Below, piece after piece: positions 43,941 to 55,205 of a DNA stretch of 64,000 nucleotides; position 1 is the stretch's first letter; the number at the start of each line of letters is the position of its first letter. The notes beneath the pieces were generated by a model that saw nothing but the letters and a program-made list of their open reading frames with translations, was not told the DNA's origin and searched no databases. The DNA lies in NCBI RefSeq assembly GCF_010093595.1, contig NW_022985443.1, forward strand, positions 124,933 through 188,932, given 5' to 3'. The position numbers were made by a program, and so were the translations under genes. This DNA is from Mytilinidion resinicola (lineage: Eukaryota; Ascomycota; Dothideomycetes; Mytilinidiales; Mytilinidiaceae).

Positions 43941-45634
43941 TGTAGCAACGGCCTCTGAACTGAAACTGGCGGCGGGCCGGAGCGGGCTTGGAGGATCTGT
44001 CGCTGTTAGACGCCGTGCCCGAAGATTTTTGTGGGCTCGAGCCGGTGGAACTTGGGTTTGAGTCGGGCGCTTTGGCGGTGGGATTGGCGCAGCGTGGTAG
44101 TGAAGGAGAAGGAGAATGGCCGTCATCACGGGATGAAGGCTCGGAAGCCCCCCGAGTCTCTGAAGTATGAGCCCCCAGGACGTGATCAGCAGAGATCATA
44201 GACTCCGCATTCACGGTGCCTGCGGCCTCTCCGTTCTCCATAATCTGATCTCCTACGGTCTTGTCGACATCAGCAGGAACTTCTGTAGCGTCAATCACGA
44301 CGCAGTCCTCAGCGTCAACGCCTGGCTTGATAGCCTGAGTCGATTTTGGGGGGCTGGAAACCTTCGCGTCAACATATTCAGAGACCACTTCCGAGTTTTC
44401 GTAGTACTTGTCATCTAGGCGGTTTTCTTCGGCGTCATCGTTAGGAATGTCCTGCTTCGGTACGAGGGTAGAGCAACCAGTGGAGGGTGTTGCTTCGGAG
44501 ATGTATGGAAAAAGGACAGAGGCGACGCTCGAGGTCTCGGTCTCCCATGAGATATTCTCTCCATCTTCTCCTTCGTATCATGTTAGTAATGTAGGAGAAT
44601 ATATGCGCGAAGAAAGCTTACCTTCGACTTCTTCGAACCCCTCTTCATTCTCATCACTCGCTTCATCTCCATCATCTTCATAGTCTTCCGCAGACTCCTC
44701 AATACAGTATTCAATGCCTCCTAGGGGCATGTCTCTCTCGGGTTTGCCATCCGCACCGATAGTGATGCGATCGAACATCGACCTTCCTGTCGATGTCACG
44801 GGAGCTTGCGTCTCATCATTCACTACCTCATCAGACGCAGCTTCGTCGGAAATAGCTTCATCGGACATAGTCTCCTCTTCAGAAGCCGACAAGACATGTT
44901 GTTCCTCTTCAAGAGTAGTGACACCAGGATCCTCCCCACAGACGGAAGAAAGATTGCCGAACATAGCCTCTTCGTCGAAGCTATCCTCTTCTTTGAAGAC
45001 CTCTAAAACCCGCTCAAGCTCTTGAATCTTAGATGCTAAGATGGCACACTCGGCCTCGGAGTCGCCAAGTTGGCGCCGCAGAGCCTCGCAATCAGTGCAT
45101 GCGTGAGATTCGGAAGAGATAGAGTAGGCCTTTGGCGATCCAAAGGTCGTCGAGAGGGGTTTACGATTATCTGTACGCGGGTGAGTTAGCACGATGTCTT
45201 GAGTCTGATATTGGATGCAATACATACCAGTTTCAGAAACCATCCTCGATTCGCTCCTCTTGGTCTTGGTGAAGAACCTTTCGATCAACTCTTGCTTCAG
45301 ACAAGGGCTGTTGACGCGAGTCGACGGAGAGCCTGAGACTGGCTCGGAAGGGCGGCGCGAAGACTTTGCGGAATGCTTCGACGAAGTGGAAGCTTTGTCG
45401 TGCGCGGCTGATGCTAGCAAGGCTACGTTGAAGGAGGTTAGGCACGTATTTTATGAGTTACAGAAGGGAGCCAATCATACCTTTGTATGCAATTTTATCA
45501 AGAGCCTTCTGGTATAGCTTTCCTGTGTAATCCCGAAGTTCTGGAGGGATATCGACACCGTCCACGCCGCGAGACCCAAAGCCTCGAGAAGCGGGGGGTG
45601 GGGTGGGAGACGGCAAACTAGTCTTGTTCGACAT
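43864..45634 (-). CDS. CCHC zinc-knuckle protein of unknown function, four exons
   Basis: Exons: 45481-45634, 45228-45422, 44622-45170 and 43864-44564. The three introns are GT-AG with agreeing phases. The model ends at TGA 43864-43866, giving about 532 residues. The N-terminus is Pro/Ser-rich (MSNKTSLPSPTPPPASRGFG) with IPPELRDYTGKLYQKALDKI. A coiled-coil helix follows near residue 150 (CEALRRQLGDSEAECAILAS), then a long acidic region with SDEAxSDEA repeats. A single zinc knuckle, CYNCNELGHSRSHC (C-x2-C-x4-H-x4-C), lies close to the C-terminus, so it probably binds single-stranded RNA or DNA. The frame ends 13 residues after the knuckle, while a conserved-looking tail continues in another frame, so the 3' end is suspect. 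Confidence 0.7.
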
Positions 45635-46259
45635 GGTGAAAGACAGACAAAACGGGGAGGATGAGGGTATGAGCGGAGGGAGAGAAGGAGAGGAGATTTG
45701 TGGTGTTGCAGCACAGTGCTCGGGCATACGTGGGTGTGTTGTGGTTGTCAAGACACGGCGGTGCAAGTGTGAGGAAGGAAGTGGCTCAGTTCGGGTTGAT
45801 GGGGGATGTTATGTCTGTCGTAAACTAGTTGTCACGTGCCTGCAGGTACAATTAGTGAATAGTTGGACCGGGGAAAACCTGCCTGCTCGAACGTTCGAGA
45901 GAGGTTGTGTCGTCGTGTGGGAGAACCAATTCACTTTCATCACACCACGGCATTGTGTAAGGGAATCAGAGGCGAAAGCAGGGTATCCCGAAGAAGCCTC
46001 CAATAGAGAAGATCGAGGAGAAGAACTGTTGAGTCGAACCGCCATTTCAACCACCCCCCTCCCCCCCCCCAACCCAAGAGAATCCTCGACAAGGTGATGT
46101 TTATGGAAATCCTGTGATACACCTTCTACCGAGGACTCGGCACAAGTCTAGTGAGTTGACAATTACATTGACCAGCGCCACCTTTGTCTCCATGGTAACA
46201 ACAAACACGGTGCAATTGCAGCGTCTCTCCCTCGGCATTCTCCTTCGCGTTTCTAAAGG
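45635..46259. other. Intergenic, nothing recognised
   Basis: Upstream region of the CCHC gene and 3' flank of the small membrane protein gene. A C-tract (CCACCCCCCTCCCCCCCCCC) is at about 46051-46070. Confidence 0.35.
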
Positions 46260-46583
46260 TCATGCTCGCTCAGTGACTGCTTGTACTAGGAGTGCAATTG
46301 CTGACCGCGAATGGCGATCCCGTCCAGGTTGACTAATTCTACTACTCAATGTTAACACAAGTGCTAAGCTCGTTGGAATGGATATGCATGCATCCCAATA
46401 GGAATCAATAGCGATTTTGACGAGCAATGTAATGAGTCCCGCGGCGAAACCCGCTGCGAAGATAGCCACGACCAATTTCGTGTAGTAACCCTTTGCGCAT
46501 TCTTGGCAGTCGCAAGCTCGAAGGTTGTGTCTGCAATAGTAGTATCCGTACCAGGAGCGTAGTTCGTGCGAGGCGGGCGCCAT
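46260..46583 (-). CDS. Small predicted membrane protein with Cys-rich N-terminus
   Basis: 107 residues; ATG at 46583 with a good context (GCCATGG). The N-terminus carries YYYCRHNLRACDCQECAKGY, five closely spaced residues able to bind metal or form disulfides. Next comes a transmembrane segment LVVAIFAAGFAAGLITLLVK near residues 36-56, and a second hydrophobic stretch (SIPTSLALVLTLSS). The C-terminus could be altered by an unrecognised intron. I do not recognise the family. Confidence 0.5.
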   Translation of the reverse strand: MAPASHELRSWYGYYYCRHNLRACDCQECAKGYYTKLVVAIFAAGFAAGLITLLVKIAIDSYWDACISIPTSLALVLTLSSRISQPGRDRHSRSAIALLVQAVTERA

Positions 46584-46839
46584 GGTGATGAAGTTTCGTG
46601 GGTGGATAGGGGCCTGGGGTAGGAAGGTGGTGGATGAGCTAATTTAAGGCCTGTTAACTTTTACATCGCCCGCTCCCACTCTTCCACCCCCCATGGAGTG
46701 CCTTGATAGATTCACCGTGTATGCAGACCCCTTACACGAGCGGCCGGACTTGAAGCGTCCAGGAATGCAGTGACAGCATCCAGATGCAGCTATTCTCAAT
46801 AATCCTGAAGCCTTTCAACGTGCTATATATACTGTAGAA

Positions 46840-48185
46840 ATACGGGTCTAATATGGGGTGTGCAGAGCTTTACATTCACTAGGAATATTCTTGGAATGGC
46901 GTGGGGGATCCTACTGTGTTTCCCACGAGCGCAAACGTCCAATACGCAGCCTCTACTCTAGGATGTGAGGCTACTTGGTCTATTATTCGAGTTGGACAAC
47001 CTTATATAGCGCCGTTTGAGGTCCTCCAACGTATTATCAGAAATGAAAATATGATGTCAAAAGCCCTACAGCATAGACTGGACTACATGAAAACGCACTT
47101 GCTCTTAATGACTTTGAAGCCATTCAATGTGCTATACGTGCTGTAAACCCATAGGTGTGATATAAGGTCTGCAGAGCTTTACATTCACCGAAATATCCTT
47201 AGAATGGTGTGGGGAAGTCTACTATGGTTTCTACTTGCCCAAACTACAACATGAAGCCTTTCATATATGCTGCGAAGCTATTCAACGTGCTATACGTGCT
47301 GTAAAAGGATAGTTGTGATATAAGGTCTACAGAACTTTACATTCACCAGAAATATTCTTAGAACGGTGTGGGGGAGTCTACTATGTTTCCCACGTGTGTA
47401 GAACTACAATATAAAGCCTGTAATATAGGCTGTAAAGCCATCTAACACGTTTTACACGCTGTAGAAGTACGTGGTCTAAAATAGGGTGTGCAGAGCTTTA
47501 CATTTACTGAAAATATTCCTAGAATGGTATGGGGGAGTCTGCTATGTTTACCATGTGCGCAAAACTCCTATACAAACGTTCTAGTCTAGGCTGTGAAGCT
47601 ATTCGACGTACTATATATGCTGTCGGAGTCCGTAGTCTAATATAAAGCGTGTAGAGCTTTACATTCACCAGGAACATTCTTAGAATGGTGTGAGGTGGTC
47701 TACCACATTTACTATGTGCGCAGAACTCCCATACAAACCTTCGAATCTAGGGTGTGAAGCTATTCAATATGCCGTACATGCTGTCGGAGGCCATGGTCTA
47801 ATATAAAGTGTGCGGAGTATTACATTCACCAGGAACATTCTTGGATGGTGTGAGGCGGTCTACTGCATTTACCACGTGCGCAACACATCAGTCCAAAGCC
47901 TATGCTCTAGGAGGTGAAGCATTTTGGTCTGCTATTAGGCTTGTAGAAAACCAGGGGCTGATATAGAGTGTATTCACCTTGACATCACGGTCATCCTGTT
48001 TTAGTTTAGCGTGAGGTGGTCTAGCTGTATATCCACGTGCGCAAAACACCAGTCTAAAGCCTGTGCTCTAGGATGTAAAGCTATTCAATCTGCTATTACA
48101 CCTGCAGAGAACCAGGGGCTGATATGAAGTGTATTCACCTTGACATCACGTTCATCCTTTTTCAGTTTAGCGTGAGGCGGTCCAG
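46840..48185 (+). repeat. Tandem array of about eight ~160-base units
   Basis: The block GCAGAGCTTTACATTCACC or close variants recurs near 46863, 47171, 47331, 47491, 47651 and 47811, and in shorter form (GTGTATTCACCTTGACATCA) near 47968 and 48130, that is about every 160 bases. Other shared blocks are GAACATTCTTAGAATGGTGT, TCTACTATGTTTCCCACGTG, CTAGGATGTGAAGCTATTC and CTGATATAGAGTG. The segment 46980-47150 is a degenerate or foreign unit. Units to the right form a subfamily. No coding capacity seen. A solitary inverted copy is at 19225-19475. Confidence 0.88.
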
Positions 48186-48550
48186 CTTCATATTCACATT
48201 GTCAAAGTCACAAATGAAGAGGTTCAGTTTGACCAGTGCATGATTCATTAACTGCATATCTGGTCCCCAGTACGAAACGCCGAAAACATGTGCCAAAGTG
48301 ACCAATTCTCCCAATTGCCGGATCAACTTCAAGTTCCCCCAACAGTACCGAAAGTTAGTAGTCCGGTTCCAGAAGGTTGTCGAAGACGGGAGCCAACCGT
48401 CAGAGTCGGTTGCCATGCCATTCAGATCCAGGGTCGGTGGTCACGCAGTCACAAGAATCAAAGCAAAATCAAGAGTCAAAGCAATGTCCTCCAACCACAA
48501 AGCCCAAGGCAAAGGTGAAGAAAGACAGAAGGGAAGAGATATACCGTACC

Positions 48551-50413
48551 TTACAAGTCGATGAAGTCGTCGCAGACCGTCAGAGTCGCGCCAGCAAGAC
48601 GGAAGTCGTGATCCAACTGGTCCACGTCTTGGCCATCGATGAAGTACGTGCCGAACGCCGACTCGTGAACGAGGACGGTGCGCGCAACTGGTTGGATTGG
48701 TTCCTGGAGTGATTCCCAGAGCGTTGCAAGAAGGTTCAGCTGGGTAATAAACATCATCGGCAGGTCCACCATGTCGTCCTCGGTTGAATAGCCGTATAGG
48801 TCGACAGCCGTGACGTGAAGGGGTAGTTGGGTAGCGAGGTTGAATTGTGGCTGAGAGTCCAATCCCTGTGCAATTGCCATTGGTGGAAGATGCACTCGCT
48901 CCAACAGTTTGAAGTCCTTCAGATCTCCAAGATTGCCAAGCGAGCCATGAACTGTTGAATAGAAGTCGAGACCAAGAAGGCGTAGAGACTCAAAGTGGTG
49001 GCGCCCGATACGGCACAGATGGTGCACATCGATGTCGTCCTCCGTATAAGGGATGTGCAGATCAAGCTCCTCCAAACGCTTGCAACCTTCAACGAGGTTC
49101 TTCAAGTTGTCCATGCCGGCATAGAAGCGCTTCAGGCTGAGAGACGTAATATTTGAAGACGACTTTGGAACAGCGCAGGCCGTGTCATCACCCTGTTTCC
49201 CAGACAGGCGGCCGAAGCCGGCAAAGCGGCGGAGCGATGGGAGCGCGAAGATCGGAGTAAGGTCAGCCATGACAATACCGTCTAAGCAGATGGTGATGTT
49301 CTTCAAGGCTCTGAAAGTGTTCGTGACTGTCAGAGCGGATCGAGTGAAGGTAGATTCGCCTAGGGCTATTCCTTTCATTGCCTTGCCATGCGGGGATCGG
49401 AGCTGGTCGTAATTCCACGTCCCGATCTGGTTGCGCGCAATGTTGGGGTCCATGTAGACCGAGCCGTTGAGGAGGAATGTCTGCAGGTTCGGAGTGAGCA
49501 TCATGATGAGGCCTAGCTCCGCGGAAGGGTTTGAGACGCCCAGATCCTTTACGCAGTCTAGGCCAGTGCCCTCAAGACGAACAGAGTTCAGAAGCTCAGC
49601 GGAGCTCAGGCGTAGAAAGTAGTCCATGAAATTGCCCAAGTCCACAATAGCTAGGTCTTGACTCATGAACTCTATACGCTTCACAGCGTAACCAATGCTC
49701 GGATCCTTAAGCAGCTTGGCAACGAACGACTTGACAGCATAATCGGAATACAGCCCAACGTTTACGTAGACGTAGGGTTCGAAACAGTCGTAGAAGCGCT
49801 TCGAAGTTAAGTGCAGGTTGTAAAGCGGGTCTGACCACCAAGGATCATGTGGGTTGGCTGGCAGAGTGGCGGTTCCAGGAGTCTCATCATCAAGCGAGCT
49901 GGTGATGAGAGCATCGACAATGTTGAGCAAGATCTCATCCGGTACAGTGGTGAGCGAGGCTGGGGCACGGTCCGGGTCACGCCAAGCCTCTAGGAAGGCT
50001 GCCATCTCGGCCTTGGCGGCGGCCTTCTTTGTCTCATCATCGTCGACTACATCGTGTTCAGATTAGCATGCTCATAAACTTGCACAAATGATTGGATTCT
50101 GGCTGTAGATACAATCACCTTGATCAGCATGACGCATGTCATGAGCGGCGCCAGTGGGTACGTCGGACGCGTCAGACGCGACGGGAACTTCGAGACCGGT
50201 GGCGGTCTGCTCAATATGGCCGACTACACCATGTTCAGATTAGCATGCTCATGGACTTGTACAGGTGATTGGATTCTAGCTGTAGATACAATCACCTTCG
50301 AAAGCATGAGCCATGTCTTGAGCCACGCCGGTGGGGGGGTCGGACGCGTTGGACGCGTCGGAACCTGCGAAAGTGACACACTCGAAGCCCAAGGCAGGAG
50401 GCTGCTCAGGCAT
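48551..50413 (-). CDS. F-box/LRR-like protein with a duplicated first exon and intron
   Basis: Exons: 50296-50413, 50119-50223 and 48551-50046, giving 572 residues. Introns 50224-50295 and 50047-50118 are both 72 bases and nearly identical. The phases agree throughout (G|TC at both junctions). The protein starts MPEQPPALGFECVTF. The first two exons each encode an SDAS...P(P)TG(V/A)A(Q/H)DM-type segment. The F-box is in exon 3: LTTVPDEILLNIVDALI near residues 105-120, with NLHLTSKRFYDCFEPYVYV. Leucine-rich blocks follow (LQTFLLNGSVYM; LKNLVEGCKRLEELDLHI; LRLLGLDFY). It probably acts as an SCF adaptor (inference). The gene sits between two ~160-base tandem arrays. An exon-3-only model starting at ATG 50005 would miss the real 5' end. 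Confidence 0.85.
50047..50400 (-). repeat. Tandem exon-plus-intron duplication, 177-base period
   Basis: The second copy (exon 50119-50223 plus intron 50047-50118) repeats the first (3' part of exon 50296-50413 plus intron 50224-50295). The introns share GTGATTGTATCTACAGC, AGAATCCAATCA and GAGCATGCTAATCTGAACA, including the CTAAT branch region, and end GTGTAG or ATGTAG. Donor-to-donor distance is 177 bases, a multiple of three, so the frame is kept. Confidence 0.9.
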
Positions 50414-50829
50414 CTTGATGGACGGGCGACTTGTCGTGAGTAGTTGGTTGGCCAGTCAAGGAGCTCGGTGAATCGTGAAACGATAAAAGCTGATGTCGAG
50501 AGTGGTGGAGAGACGGAGGAGAGCAGGCGGGCGAGGAGTTTTTAAAGGCAAATGTGGGCGCCAAGGCGCTAGAAACGTGCCCAGGAATCCTCGACGCGTC
50601 CGATCCGGCCTGCACGGCTTCCGAGGGGTCGGGCCGGCGACAGTGAGCCCGGCCCGGCAGTGACGCAGCCTGTCACAGGCATGGAACAGTTTGAGCAGGG
50701 CCTGGTACGTCGTCAAAGGCATCCAAGGCATAGGACACCGCGGCGCACACCGTGTTATGCTGCGCTGCCAGGCGGCCGCTATGCAGCCAGACCGCCTGGC
50801 CACCACAAGCCTTTGGTTTTGCGGTGGAG
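50414..50829. promoter_or_regulatory. Upstream region of the F-box/LRR gene
   Basis: On the minus strand CTTTAAAAACTCCTCGCC near 50535-50552 could be the TATA region. The plus-strand reading (GGCGAGGAGTTTTTAAAGGC) resembles the GGCGACGAGCTTTTATAGAC block that recurs in the array beginning at 50830. The array may therefore have grown from this promoter; that is inference. Confidence 0.4.
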
Positions 50830-51745
50830 TATAGAAAGAAAAGTGGAGTGTAGAAGGAAGGGAGGAAGAGGACCGGGCGACGAGCTTTTATAGACGGCAG
50901 GACTGCACATACGGGGCAGGCAGGTGCCTGGCCTACCCCATATGAAGGATAGAAGCTGAAGACGAAGAGCCAAGAGTCGACGGGGTGTATTGCAGGAGGA
51001 AAAGTGGAGTATAGGAGTAACGGAGGAAGGGAGCCGGATGACGAGCTTTTATAGCCTGAAATACAGCACATACGGGGCAGGCAGGTGTCTAGCCTGCCCC
51101 GTATGAAGGAGAGAAGCTGAAGATGAAGCGTCAAAAGTAGACGAGGTGCAGTGCAGGAGAGAAAGTGGAGTGTAGGAGTGAGGGAGGAAGAGAGTTAGGC
51201 GACAAGCTCTTATACACGACAGGACCAGCACATACGGGGCTGGCATCTGACTAGCCTGCCCCGTATGAAGTATTTAAGTTGAAGACGAAGAGTCGAGAGG
51301 AGACGAGGTACAGTGTAGGAGGGAAAGTGGAGTGTAAGAGGGACGGAAGAGGAGGACCAGGCGACGAGCCTTTATAGGCAACAGGACCAGCACATACGGA
51401 GCGGGCAGGTACCCAGCCTGTCCCGCATGAGGATAGGAGCCGAAGAGCTAAGAGCAGACGAAGTCCAGTGTAGGAGGAAAAGTGGAGTGTAGGAGGGAGG
51501 GAGAAGAAGGGGTCGGCGAACTTTTATAGGCGAGAGGACCAGCACATACGGGGCAAGCGGGTGCCTAGCCTGTTCCGCATGAAGATAGAAGCGAGAGAGT
51601 TAAGAGTAGATGGAGTCCAGTGCGGGAGAAAGGTGGAGTTTAGAAGGGAGAGAGGAAGAAGGGCCGGTCGACGAACTTTTATGGACGACATGACCAAGAC
51701 ATACGGGATAGGCATCTGCCCTGCCCCGTATGAGGAAGAGCCGGA
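50830..51745 (+). repeat. Tandem array of six ~160-base units, each with a hairpin
   Basis: The hairpin start (G)CACATACGGGGC recurs near 50905, 51066, 51229, 51391, 51541 and 51698, giving spacings of about 150-162. In the unit at 51066 the arms CATACGGGGCAGGC and GCCTGCCCCGTATG are perfectly complementary around a nine-base loop; other units keep most pairs. Each unit also carries GGCGACGAGCTTTTATAG upstream of the hairpin, and AAGACGAAGAG and AAAGTGGAGTGTAGGAGGG downstream. No sustained open frame. It lies just upstream of the F-box/LRR gene. Confidence 0.9.
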
Positions 51746-52767
51746 TAGCCAAGAGATTGCACCAGTGGTGCAACGAGATTGATTCCAAATTTAGCAACAG
51801 AAAAATAATAGAATTTGGCTACATGTTCCTGGAAAGAAGAGGAGTCTATTCAACATCCGGGAACCCCATGCGCAGATGGAACTTACAAGGCTTCGGGAGA
51901 GATGCCACCAAGGGGAGATATCTGTGACGGTGGATGCTGATGAGCTACCTAGGTAGGAATGCGACGATTCCAGGGCAAGCCGGCTGCTTTTGCAGTCAAA
52001 TCCTAAAGCAAACAACACGCCAGCATCTCCGGAAGGACTTGGCTCAGGTTCCTAACATCCTACCGTTCTTGTGCGCTCTGCTCTCCGAAAAGCAGGGAGC
52101 GGCTGGACTGAGGCAACGTTATAGGCAAATTTAGTCCATATTTCACATTAGCGTATCGTAGACACCGCCCCGAGCATTGACGATGATATAGCTTGGAGGT
52201 GGCTGAATGAGATATGGGATCTGTCACAGTTTTGTTTAACGAAGGCTGCTAGAAGAACAAAGAACCGACACCCGCCAAAGCATCTACAAATACACTACTA
52301 TAGCGAAGATTGATCTTGTAGATGGGCCGGAGACGGGCTGATAGTAACGTACGGAGTCCGGCACAGACTTCGATGAAGAAATGGTGTTCAAGGCAGGTCC
52401 GATGCCTTGACGATGACGCATCCCCGGAAGAAGAAACGCCAAGGACGCGATTCCAGAGCAACACGGTGACTGAGGACGGTGTAGGGCCAGCAGAGCACCC
52501 TTCAAGATGTTTCCAGGAGGATTCCTAGCTTTTGAAGGATATGGAGATGTGGGTGAGGTGTCGTGGTGAAGAGACGCAGCATGTATTGCGGTGGTGAGGT
52601 TGGGAAAAGCTTCGGTGTGGCATTCTCCGGGGCCAAGGCTGGGGGCTCCCAACTAGGGGGCTATTCTAAACCCCGCTCTGCCTTAGCTCAATCTTGCGAC
52701 TTCACCTGATCCATGGATCTCCTGCCACGGCAATCTCGCATACCCCCATAGTCGACACGTGGCGACC
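51746..52767. other. Intergenic, nothing recognised
   Basis: About 1 kb between the hairpin array and the next F-box gene. Open frames are short and overlap on both strands without a family signature. Confidence 0.35.
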
Positions 52768-54183
52768 ATGGCAAGTTCCTCCCGCCACCTGCTGGGACTT
52801 CCCGGGGAGCTGCTGGAGCATGTCCTTTCGTTCCTCCACCCCAATGACACTGTTCACTTTGGCCGCACGTGCCGCTCCGCCTACGACTTCACACGCCCGT
52901 CGAACAAGCTGCTCTGGCGTTCGGCGTTCTTGCACGTCTTCGACGATCCCCGGGACGTCTGGGCTGAACTGCTGCCTTCTTCTCGAGCCCTGACGAAGAC
53001 CCGAGAAGCCGGCTGGGACTGGCATGACGAGCTGGGCCGGCGAATGCGCGTTCTACGAGTGTTCCAGGACGATGATGTCGATGCCATTCAAGGAAACCAT
53101 GATGAAATCACCGGCACCATCATCGACACCTTTGAAACGGCTTACATCGCCACGGGCCGGAATTTGACCTATCTAGACCAGGTATTCCAGGCTTCTTCTA
53201 ATGCCGAAAGACTCGTTCATGATTTCCACAACGGTATTGAGAACTACTGCGCATCAAATGATACGCGGGTTGATCGGTCCATGATTACGAGATCTATGGT
53301 CCCTAGACAACCTGTTTCGCCTGATTCTTCGAAATTGCACGTTTTCTACGGACCAACCCGCCGAGAGTTCGCTTCGAAACCTTCTCGAGTGGGGGCGAGG
53401 GCTGTCGTTTACGATTGGTCTATTACAGGCCCGGATGCCGATCACGGGCCATTCATCAAAGATCTCAGCGGTCAAGTCAATTGGACATCAATGGAAGCCA
53501 TCGCTAGTCTTATGTCGCGGAACTTTGACTCCGCAAAAGACGTACATCTGGAGACTCCGATCGGCTTCCGGAACAATATTCGCCATTTATCGCCCCAAAA
53601 TCCCGAGTTCCCCAACGACTGGGCTGGTGTATCTGGAAAGTGGATTGGCACTTACGCTTTTCTCGACTACAGAGATTTGGTGCATTACAACATCGCTCAT
53701 GGCCCAGAACATGGCGCTGGGTTGGAGTCGTATGAAGAGGCGACCGGAGATCTCATGCTTTTGGACCTAAGGCTGGACGAATCCGACGAGGCCAAGAACG
53801 ATCCCAGATTTCGCACGCCGTTACCAGTATGCGAGGATCTTCCTGTGCTGTATTTCTCCGGTATTTCACGAAGTCATCGTTCTCACACTCCACGTATCAG
53901 CATCCGGGGAAGTGCCTCTTTAGTCCCGGGAGGCAGAGAGGTTCGATGGCGCTTCCTTATCAAGTGAGTTTTTTGTTCGCATCACGGTAGTCATCACTAA
54001 CCGGGAAGCAGTTACGCGGGCGCAGACCAATGGCAACTTGAAGGAGTCCAGCCCGGAGGCGTTCGCTCAGGAGGTATTTTTGGCATCTGGACGCATTGCG
54101 ATCATGATGAGAATGGCCCGATTGGGCCGTTCTGCTACTACCCTTATTCGCTTTGTGAGAACAAGGAAGAGCTTGACTTCTGA
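52768..54183 (+). CDS. F-box protein, two exons
   Basis: Exon 1 is 52768-53963, the GT-AG intron 53964-54011 is 48 bases, and exon 2 is 54012-54183, giving 455 residues. ATG 52768 was chosen (context GACCATGG). The F-box LLGLPGELLEHVLSFLHPND and HFGRTCRSAYDF occupy residues ~8-42. Then come ...NKLLWRSAFLHVFDDPRD, typical of a broadly conserved fungal F-box group, and a C-terminal beta-rich part: GKWIGTYAFLDYRDL, VRWRFLINYAGADQWQLEGVQ, GGIFGIWT and GPFCYYPYSL. That tail resembles the regulatory part of fungal F-box proteins that sense small ligands or bind SCF targets, but no ligand can be named. The second exon is needed to complete the domain. Confidence 0.85.
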
Positions 54184-54599
54184 CCTCAGCGAGCTTTGCT
54201 TAAATATGTACATGAATTAGGTTTGATCTCATCTTTCTCCTCGGCATTCGCTTCGAATTTACGTAAATTCACGACACCAATGCTGTGAAAGCCCGTCTAT
54301 CGTCCCTCCCTGCGTAGTGAGACACCCTTCGTGCCGAGACATAGAGGAGTACTTTGACTTGAAGCAACTTGATTTCGGTGCACACAATGATATTTGGGTC
54401 AGTTCTATATAGGTTATTTGCGATAGCTATTCATAAACATTTAAGAGGCTTGGTAAGTTATTACTAGCCTTGTGTCCGCTATGGCGCCCGAATTCATGTA
54501 GGATCGCTACGCTGATTGGTACCTCTAACCGAAGCGATCGCTAGTTCCGGCTAGTGCGAAATGACGCCGCACGTCCACCTCAGCTGCTAAGTAAGCAGT
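54184..54599. other. Intergenic, nothing recognised
   Basis: The F-box gene 3' flank. It contains no repeat or gene that I can support. Confidence 0.35.
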
Positions 54600-55205
54600 G
54601 CGGGACACTTTCTTGTCACCTCGCAGAGTTTCAATGCTCTTCTAACTAATCTATTTCAATCTCTTCTAACGCCCCCCCCTGGGTGGCGCAAAACCCCCCG
54701 TGCCGCAATAAATTCATTATTTAGGCATCTCACTCTCTCCCTCACGATTCCATCAGGGTTTAATTAGTCTATTATTATTCTTTAGACACTTCTCCCTAGG
54801 AGACTGGTGTGCAGCTAAAAAATTACGATGTTCTTGATCATGCTGTTGATCATTCCTTTCAGAGCATCCGGAACGGCATTAGCTTTACACCCCTGCTGCA
54901 CCACGACTATCTACCACATTTTATATTTCGGAGCATTGCACCGATAGTCCTAGGACGAAAAAATGCCTCTAAGCTTTACGGCAATAGGCCCTTAGAAGCA
55001 TACATTCCGTATTTATCCATGCGAAGGGGTCCGCAGTGTCTCTTGGCATGAGGGTTTAGCGCGCTTACGTAGGGAGGTATTAGATATCTAACTAGTCGTA
55101 CTGTATTTTACGCTATGCTTAAAATGCGGTGCTCTTCTAGGAACGTCTTGGGACGGTCACGTGCTGGCTTTTTTGGCAGCTGGGCGTGCGCGTTCATTGT
55201 TGCCA
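54600..55205 (+). repeat. Direct repeat L (partner at 58740-59315)
   Basis: Shared with the partner, in order: CCTGGGTGGCG, CCCCCCGTGCCG, TTATTCTTTAGACA, TTACACCCCTGCT, CATGCGAAGGGGT, GCGCTTACGTAG and CTTGGGACGGTCACGTG, ending TTCATTGTTG. Identity by eye is roughly 70-75%. In the partner copy a Fot1-like transposase follows directly; here it does not. It does not look like an LTR. Confidence 0.75.

Noticed and set aside
46840..51745. Tandem arrays as CRISPR
   Set aside because: The organism is a fungus, the whole ~160-base unit is repeated, and there are no short identical repeats with unique spacers.
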